In this document: positions 59,256 through 64,000 of the stretch, one piece after another
Layout of the letters: every line of letters begins with the position of its first letter
Position numbering within the stretch: position 1 is the stretch's first letter
Source of the DNA: Flavobacteriales bacterium
GTDB taxonomy: Bacteria; Bacteroidota; Bacteroidia; UBA10329
Direction of reading: 5' to 3'
Length of the DNA stretch: 64,000 nt
NCBI GenBank assembly: GCA_020635495.1
Contig: JACJZQ010000007.1
Coordinates: forward strand, 110,432 to 174,431
The notes under the pieces: generated by a model
The model's database searches: none
Told to the model about the DNA's origin: nothing
Seen by the model: the letters and a program-made list of their open reading frames with translations, nothing else
Translations under genes and position numbers: made by a program

Positions 59256-61256
59256 ATGCTGATCAAGAGAATTAGAGCCAAGAATTTCAAGACCTACCTC
59301 GATCTTGACCTTGACCTTACGACCGTAGCCGATAAGCCCATCGTATTGATAGGCGGTGCCAACGGTGGCGGAAAGACAACTTTCTTCGATGCCATCTATG
59401 GAGCGTTGTACGGCCTACAGATCAATTCAGAAAAGCAGTTTCACGAACTGCTCAATGCAGGTGCCTTGGGCAAAGTGGACGAGAAGATAGAATTGGAACT
59501 CTTCTTTTCCGGTCGGGTGCTCAATCAGGAGCAATCGTATGTACTCACACGTTCGTACATGCTCAATCCTGAAAAGAAACCTGTTGAGAGCGTAAAACTC
59601 AACATGAGCGGTTCCATCTTTCAGTATGGGTCAGCCACTCCAGCTTCTCAACGGGCAGAACAGGAAGCCCAGGTAAACAAGATCATCAAAGGGAACCTGC
59701 CCGAAGAATTGAGCCGCTACTTCCTCTTTGATGCAATGGAGGCAGGGAACCTGCTCAAAGAAGACCGCCTCAATCGGGTCATCAAAGAGAACATTGAGAA
59801 CGTGATGGGCTTCAATCGGTACCTCACTATGGCCAAGGCAGCCGAATCACTCACACAGGATTACACCGCTCAATTGCTCGACCTCGAAAAGGAAAAGGAC
59901 GAGTACCTTAAATTGGTTGATCAGAAACGGAAAGAGGAGGACAATCTGCACGATCTAAAAGACAAGCATCGTGAGGCATTGGACTACTCCGTTTCAAACA
60001 AGGATCTGTACGACAAACTAAAGTCGGGGTTGAATGAAGAATCAACCATCAACAACAAGATCAACCAACTGGAGGCGCAACTCAAGTTATTGGATCAGGA
60101 AGAAAAGCAATACAAGCAGGACATCAACGATTTCGTAAACAACTTCGAGTTGCATGTGTCGCTCCCTAAACTCTCGCAGTCGCTTCAAAATGATATTTCA
60201 CTCATTCTAAGCGAACAGGAAGAATCCAATGCCGATGGTCTTTCTCATCTTACTAAAGAAACGGTGGAAGATGTGTTGGTCAAGGCCATCAACTTCCTTT
60301 CCGAAAAAGGCCACGACTTTGCAGATGTCTCTGTAAGTCAGTTGGCCGATAAGGTTTTGCGCAGTTTCAGATCAGTTGATACAGACCTGAAGTTCGATTT
60401 CTTTCTTCCATCAGAATTGAGTGCCTTGCAGAAATTGGCCTCAGGCAACTACCAGAACCCCTACAATTCAATACTTCATCGCAGGTCAATACTCGAAAAA
60501 GACATAGCCGAGGCGGAGAAAATTGAAGCACAGATTGAAGAACTCCGTTCGCAGGTTTCTGGTAGCGACTATTCCCTCATCAAGCACTATGAGGAGAATG
60601 AGGCACTTATTAAAGAGTTGGCCGTGAAGATCAAGGAAAAGGAGGCCGACATTAAAAAACTGGCCACCAAGATCCAACAGTTCGACATCCCCACAACAGA
60701 GGAACCAGACCCGAAATTCGAGGCACTCAAGAAGCTACAGCCGTTGTTTGAGGAGATCGCCAACACGCTCCTAAAGAGCAAGAAGGACAAGATTGAATCA
60801 AAGATGAAGGCCGACCTCAATGCCAATCTTGCTGCCTATCAGGACGTGATCAGCAGAGTAGAACTTTCAGAGGATCTGAAAGACCTCAACTTCAGCATCT
60901 ACCACAAGTCAGGCAATGAGATCTACTTGAGCCAGTTGAATACGGCCTCTACTCAGGTAGTGGTGCAAGTGCTGCTCAAAGCATTGCATGAATATGGCGA
61001 CTACGACCCACCTGTTATGATTGATACGGTAATGGGAGTGTTAGATGAAACCAGCCGCAGCACGCTTCTGGAGAATTATTTCCCTGAACTATCACACCAG
61101 ACCATCTTGCTCAGTTCCGATAGTGAGATAAGGCCAAGCAGCGATCTACAGAAAATTGCACCGTTCATTTCAAAGGGATATACGCTCTTGAGAGACAAGG
61201 AATTGCAGAAGACCGATGTGGTGGAAGGATATTTTGGTAATCAAATCGAAAACTGA
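59256..61256 (+). CDS. DndD-like SMC/Rad50-type ATPase
   Basis: An ABC-type ATPase related to DndD of DNA-sulfur-modification systems and to SMC proteins. It is 666 residues. The N-terminus MLIKRIRAKNFKTYLDLDLD leads to Walker A GGANGGGKTTFFDAIYG (~33-48). Two coiled-coil stretches (~200-300 and ~425-500) surround a middle domain without a CxxC zinc hook. Walker B and D-loop are PPVMIDTVMGVLDETSR near 584. Walker B ends in Asp-Thr rather than Asp-Glu, as in DndD. The next gene starts two bases after the stop. Confidence 0.88.
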   Translation: MLIKRIRAKNFKTYLDLDLDLTTVADKPIVLIGGANGGGKTTFFDAIYGALYGLQINSEKQFHELLNAGALGKVDEKIELELFFSGRVLNQEQSYVLTRSYMLNPEKKPVESVKLNMSGSIFQYGSATPASQRAEQEAQVNKIIKGNLPEELSRYFLFDAMEAGNLLKEDRLNRVIKENIENVMGFNRYLTMAKAAESLTQDYTAQLLDLEKEKDEYLKLVDQKRKEEDNLHDLKDKHREALDYSVSNKDLYDKLKSGLNEESTINNKINQLEAQLKLLDQEEKQYKQDINDFVNNFELHVSLPKLSQSLQNDISLILSEQEESNADGLSHLTKETVEDVLVKAINFLSEKGHDFADVSVSQLADKVLRSFRSVDTDLKFDFFLPSELSALQKLASGNYQNPYNSILHRRSILEKDIAEAEKIEAQIEELRSQVSGSDYSLIKHYEENEALIKELAVKIKEKEADIKKLATKIQQFDIPTTEEPDPKFEALKKLQPLFEEIANTLLKSKKDKIESKMKADLNANLAAYQDVISRVELSEDLKDLNFSIYHKSGNEIYLSQLNTASTQVVVQVLLKALHEYGDYDPPVMIDTVMGVLDETSRSTLLENYFPELSHQTILLSSDSEIRPSSDLQKIAPFISKGYTLLRDKELQKTDVVEGYFGNQIEN

Positions 61257-61258
61257 TC

Positions 61259-62851
61259 ATGGAGGAAGTTGCACTGAACAACATCAGACAGAGTGAAGGA
61301 CTTCTTGAAGCCCTCAATCCGCTGAAACAGAAGATTGAAAAACGCCTCAACCTTCCCGAATATCGGACGGATGCCAAGCAGATCATGCTCAACAATAACT
61401 TGTTGCAGCGGTTGACCTTGGCCGCAGGATTATCACTCAACCACAAGCGCACATTGAATGAAGTGGAGAAAGTGATCTCGTCCAAAAGTGGTCTTAGAAT
61501 CCATGAAACTACTTTCACGAAATTCGACCTGCTGCATCTGTGGTCAGGGTTGATCAAGTACCGCTACAATCATCTCGATATTGACTGGTCCGTGGCCGTC
61601 ACCCGTAGCCGTGTTATCAACTATGAAATGCTGAAGGGGTTGGAGTACCTCATGGACGATGACAACTTGGATGATTGGCTCAGCATATCGGTCAATTCGG
61701 GCAAGGCATCATTCGGCCACATTCCTTTATTGGATCTCAATATCGGTTCATATCAGGATGATATTCCCGCAACGCTCAATCTCAATGGCAGAGACATTCC
61801 GAACACGCAGATTCTTGTGGCAGGTTCAACGGGATCAGGAAAATCCAATCTACTTGCTGTTTTAATGCGTGAGATACGCTCCATGACCGTTGACACGGCA
61901 TATCCGGTTAACTTCCTGTTTTTCGATTACAAAGGAGAGTTCTCCGACCCAGCGAACAGATCATGGTTCACGCATTTTGAGATAGATGATTCCGCCATCC
62001 TTGACCCGATAAAGGCACCTCTTCCGTTTTCTCCCTTCAAAGACTTTGTAGGTAAAACGCAGAACGAGATCAACCTTTATGCAACAGAGTTGGCCAACGC
62101 AATTGTAGCCATCGACAATGCCCGTATGAGTGCCAACATGAGCAACCGACTTTCAGAAGCGGTCATAGCGGCCTACAAGACCACAAGGAACAAGCCTATC
62201 TCATTCGATGTGATCCTGAATGAATACATCAGACTGCAAGACGAAAAGGATAGGAACAAGGACGATAGCATCAAGTCGGTGCTCAAACAACTTATTCGGA
62301 ACAACCTTTTTGCAAAAGAAGATTCAATTGACCTGATCAACAACAGCTTTGTAGTGAAGATGGATGGTTACCCGAAAGATGGACCATTGGCAAAGGCAAT
62401 CGTCTATTTCATCATTTCTAAACTGAACACCATCTATGAATCACTACCCAAGCAAGCTGTTTCTGAAGAATGTGTGCAGATCAGGCACTTCACCATTATT
62501 GATGAGGCGCATTACATGCTCGACTTTGACAACAAACCACTGAGAGACCTCATTGCAGTTGGCCGTAACAAGGGGCTAAGTATCATTCTCGCTACCCAGA
62601 ATATGGATAGCTACAAATCAAGATACTTCGACTTCTACGCTAATGCTCAGTACCCGTTGATCATGAAACAACAGTCCATTACCGATTCCATCATCAAAGA
62701 CCTATTTGGTGTTTCAGGTAATGAGTTTCAAGAGATCAAGGAAGCCATCGCTGGGCTCTCGCTCGGAGAACTGATACTGAAAGACTCAACTGCAATTGCA
62801 TTGGGGATGGGCAAAAAGTTCAAGAAGATCAAGGTCACTCGTTTTATCTGA
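61259..62851 (+). CDS. HerA/FtsK-type ATPase (DUF87-like)
   Basis: Probably a hexameric DNA-pumping ATPase. It is 530 residues. The N-terminal ~130 residues are helical and contain a DndE-like feel (NLLQRLTLAAGLSLNHKRTL), which if real would make this a DndE-HerA fusion; this is a guess. Walker A is VAGSTGSGKSNLLAVLMREI (~188), Walker B is FTIIDEAHYML (~409), and the sensor region is GRNKGLSIILATQNMDSYKS. It ends the operon; the next 216 bases have no gene on this strand. Relatives include DptH-type and archaeal HerA. Confidence 0.85.
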   Translation: MEEVALNNIRQSEGLLEALNPLKQKIEKRLNLPEYRTDAKQIMLNNNLLQRLTLAAGLSLNHKRTLNEVEKVISSKSGLRIHETTFTKFDLLHLWSGLIKYRYNHLDIDWSVAVTRSRVINYEMLKGLEYLMDDDNLDDWLSISVNSGKASFGHIPLLDLNIGSYQDDIPATLNLNGRDIPNTQILVAGSTGSGKSNLLAVLMREIRSMTVDTAYPVNFLFFDYKGEFSDPANRSWFTHFEIDDSAILDPIKAPLPFSPFKDFVGKTQNEINLYATELANAIVAIDNARMSANMSNRLSEAVIAAYKTTRNKPISFDVILNEYIRLQDEKDRNKDDSIKSVLKQLIRNNLFAKEDSIDLINNSFVVKMDGYPKDGPLAKAIVYFIISKLNTIYESLPKQAVSEECVQIRHFTIIDEAHYMLDFDNKPLRDLIAVGRNKGLSIILATQNMDSYKSRYFDFYANAQYPLIMKQQSITDSIIKDLFGVSGNEFQEIKEAIAGLSLGELILKDSTAIALGMGKKFKKIKVTRFI

Positions 62852-63067
62852 TCAGGCGGCTCTCCCACCTGAACATACAAGTGCCATTGATCAGGTATTG
62901 AATCAGGTTTAGCCAGAAGTATTGCAGTTGCTCTTGTAGTTGCTTCTGTTACTGTTCGGCAACATTTTTGTACTATAGTCGTTGAAATGGTAAAGGAATA
63001 GGTGATGGAGATGCTGTTACAGATAGTATTGAAAGAAATCATTTCCTTTGCACTATAGAAAGTAATC
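62852..63067. other. gene-free spacer before the GNAT module
   Basis: 216 bases with no coding sequence that I can support. No exact TAnnTTTG box or strong hairpin was seen. The 52-residue gene follows. Confidence 0.4.
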
Positions 63068-63226
63068 ATGGCTATTGCAATTAAGAGCATACCGACACTG
63101 AAGGATAAAGAAGCAGCGGCTTTCGTGAAGAAAGCTGAAGAAGCTGCTGCAAATCGTGGTGCCATAGATTTTACCAAGCAGATCAAAGACGCTCAGGCAA
63201 TTCTTGCTAAGGCAAAACTGCGCTGA
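63068..63226 (+). CDS. small antitoxin-like protein
   Basis: A 52-residue frame starting MAIAIKSIPTLKDKEAAAFV. It is Ala/Lys-rich and helical, with a tail DFTKQIKDAQAILAKAKLR. It lies 28 bases before a GNAT acetyltransferase and on the same strand, the arrangement of TacAT-like toxin-antitoxin pairs. It is not a recognisable ribbon-helix-helix (DUF1778) antitoxin, so the pairing is inference from size and position. Confidence 0.6.
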   Translation: MAIAIKSIPTLKDKEAAAFVKKAEEAAANRGAIDFTKQIKDAQAILAKAKLR

Positions 63227-63254
63227 TACTCAATTCCTCCATTAGAACACACAA

Positions 63255-63863
63255 GTGGGTTTCCTAATTGAGCAATGCACGCTATACGAACTCACGCCAG
63301 AAGTTTTAGGAGATTGTAAACCGTTCGTCTGCGACAAATCCGACCTTAACGAGTTCTTTGAAAAAGATGCCTTCAACTATCGGCAGGAGTTGATGGGGAA
63401 ATCCTATTGCTTCCGTTTGGATGAAGACCCATCGGTCATCATCTGTGCCTTCACGGTTGCAAACGATAGCATCAAGGCCAACATGCTTCCAAACAGCCGA
63501 AAGAAAAAGGTCAATAAAGAAGTTCCAAGAGCAAAGCAGATGCGCAGTTATCCAGCCGTGCTCATTGGCCGTTTGGGTGTAAGCAAAGATTGGGAAGGAA
63601 AAGGTTTGGGCAGAGAACTCATGGACTTTATCAAATCCTGGTTCATCAACCCCAACAACAAAACAGGTTGCCGCTTCGTGGTGGTTGATGCATATAATGA
63701 AGAAGGCCCACTCAGCTACTACCTCAAGAACGGTTTCTCTTACCTTTTCAGCACAGAAGAACAGGAACGGGATTACACAGGTGTTCCCGAAGGTAAAGAA
63801 CTCGAAACCCGACTCATGTATTTTGACCTCATTGCCATTTCAACGGGCACTGTAGTGGATTAG
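63255..63863 (+). CDS. GNAT-family N-acetyltransferase
   Basis: An acetyl-CoA-dependent acetyltransferase of about 202 residues with a GTG start (no in-frame ATG precedes the conserved region). An N-terminal segment CDKSDLNEFFEKDAFNYRQ precedes the core, as in TacT-like and related GNATs. The core has IGRLGVSKDWEGKGLGRELM with the acetyl-CoA-binding Q/RxxGxG/A-type loop (WEGKGLGRE), and ends CRFVVVDAYNEEGPLSYYLK and NGFSYLF. It could be a tRNA-acetylating toxin or an ordinary GNAT. Confidence 0.85.
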   Translation: MGFLIEQCTLYELTPEVLGDCKPFVCDKSDLNEFFEKDAFNYRQELMGKSYCFRLDEDPSVIICAFTVANDSIKANMLPNSRKKKVNKEVPRAKQMRSYPAVLIGRLGVSKDWEGKGLGRELMDFIKSWFINPNNKTGCRFVVVDAYNEEGPLSYYLKNGFSYLFSTEEQERDYTGVPEGKELETRLMYFDLIAISTGTVVD

Positions 63864-63882
63864 CCCACCGCACAATCCTTGC

Positions 63883-63915
63883 CCTGCCTCATGCCCCTGA
63901 AGGGCAATCAGCAGG
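63883..63915. other. nested inverted repeat after the GNAT gene
   Basis: CCTGC / GCAGG arms (63883 and 63911) enclose TGCCC / GGGCA around CTGAA. No T run follows, so it is at best a weak terminator. The remaining bases to 64000 show nothing else. Confidence 0.3.
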
Positions 63916-64000
63916 TCAAACACAGGTTATAAGGTGTTCGTTCCTCTTTCGTCTTTGTTCCACAGAACCATGCAAACAAGGGTGATACAAGCGCCCTACG

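Larger units (their letters stand above)
51372..64000 (+). mobile_element. candidate tRNA-Asp-associated genomic island (right end outside the window)
   Basis: Behind tRNA-Asp, gene content changes from housekeeping to mobile and defence functions: tyrosine recombinase, HTH protein, polymerase-like gene, a five-gene defence-like operon and a GNAT/small-protein pair, all on one strand. I could not find by eye a second copy of the tRNA 3' end, so the attR side must be beyond 64000 or the element is a remnant. No relaxase or conjugation gene is present, so it is not a complete ICE in this view. Confidence 0.6.

Noticed and set aside
60486..60826. Minus-strand frames within the DndD-like gene
   Set aside because: Antisense of coiled-coil coding sequence; no independent support.
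54876..62851. Classical Dnd phosphorothioation, BREX or DISARM system
   Set aside because: No DndC sulfurtransferase or DndB, no PglZ, no PLD nuclease or DrmB-like protein is present; only DndD-like and HerA-like ATPases are shared in type.
1..64000. CRISPR arrays, rRNA genes, riboswitches and insertion sequences
   Set aside because: No regularly spaced repeats, no rRNA sequence, no recognisable aptamer fold and no transposase were seen; only one tRNA was found.

Overview
The window is chromosomal DNA from a member of the Bacteroidota, most likely a Flavobacteriales or Cryomorphaceae-like lineage. The evidence is promoters of the TAnnTTTG type, two proteins with type IX secretion (T9SS) sorting domains, SprB/PKD repeat proteins, a TonB receptor with a carboxypeptidase-regulatory-like N-terminus, a DnaE with an N-terminal proofreading exonuclease, a DUF3822-rsmD pair, and a str-S10-spc-alpha cluster that lacks tuf. 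No species can be named from the sequence alone.

Layout. Positions 1-5140 (+) carry the end of a 2-oxo acid dehydrogenase E1, murQ, an unknown gene, rlmB and a GT39 membrane glycosyltransferase. Positions 5137-9232 (-) hold a FIST/SpoIIE-phosphatase signalling pair and a UbiD-family decarboxylase, followed upstream by eno and carA. Positions 11742-28894 (-) are one long ribosomal protein run from the rpsL promoter to a terminator after rplQ, including rpmJ and rpmD, which are short enough to be overlooked. Positions 28957-32586 encode a large SprB-repeat T9SS type B cargo. Then come uvrD/pcrA, a seven-TM protein, a TonB receptor, two small conserved genes, rsmD, trmN6-like, rimM and rpsP.

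Positions 42648-47400 are unusual. A PKD/T9SS type A gene and an exonuclease-fused dnaE are both recognisable over nearly their whole length but are broken by many one-base losses, mostly in short homopolymers. This looks more like uncorrected sequencing deletions than decay. The PKD gene is bounded by inverted copies of a composite dispersed repeat. After dnaE come trxA, a DUF58 protein and an exported protein.

From tRNA-Asp (51298) to the right edge lies a probable integrated island: an IntDOT-like tyrosine recombinase, a cluster of five GGTNACC palindromes, a helix-turn-helix protein, a family-A DNA-polymerase-like gene (also frameshifted), and a five-gene operon. The operon encodes a beta-class DNA methyltransferase, a DEAH helicase with a PD-(D/E)XK nuclease end, a 72-residue protein, a DndD-like SMC ATPase and a HerA-like ATPase. 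It reads as a hybrid of a type III-like restriction-modification core and a Dnd/Dpt-like ATPase pair, and is the best candidate here for an under-described defence system. A GNAT acetyltransferase preceded by a 52-residue gene (possible toxin-antitoxin pair) follows. The right end of the island is not in the window.
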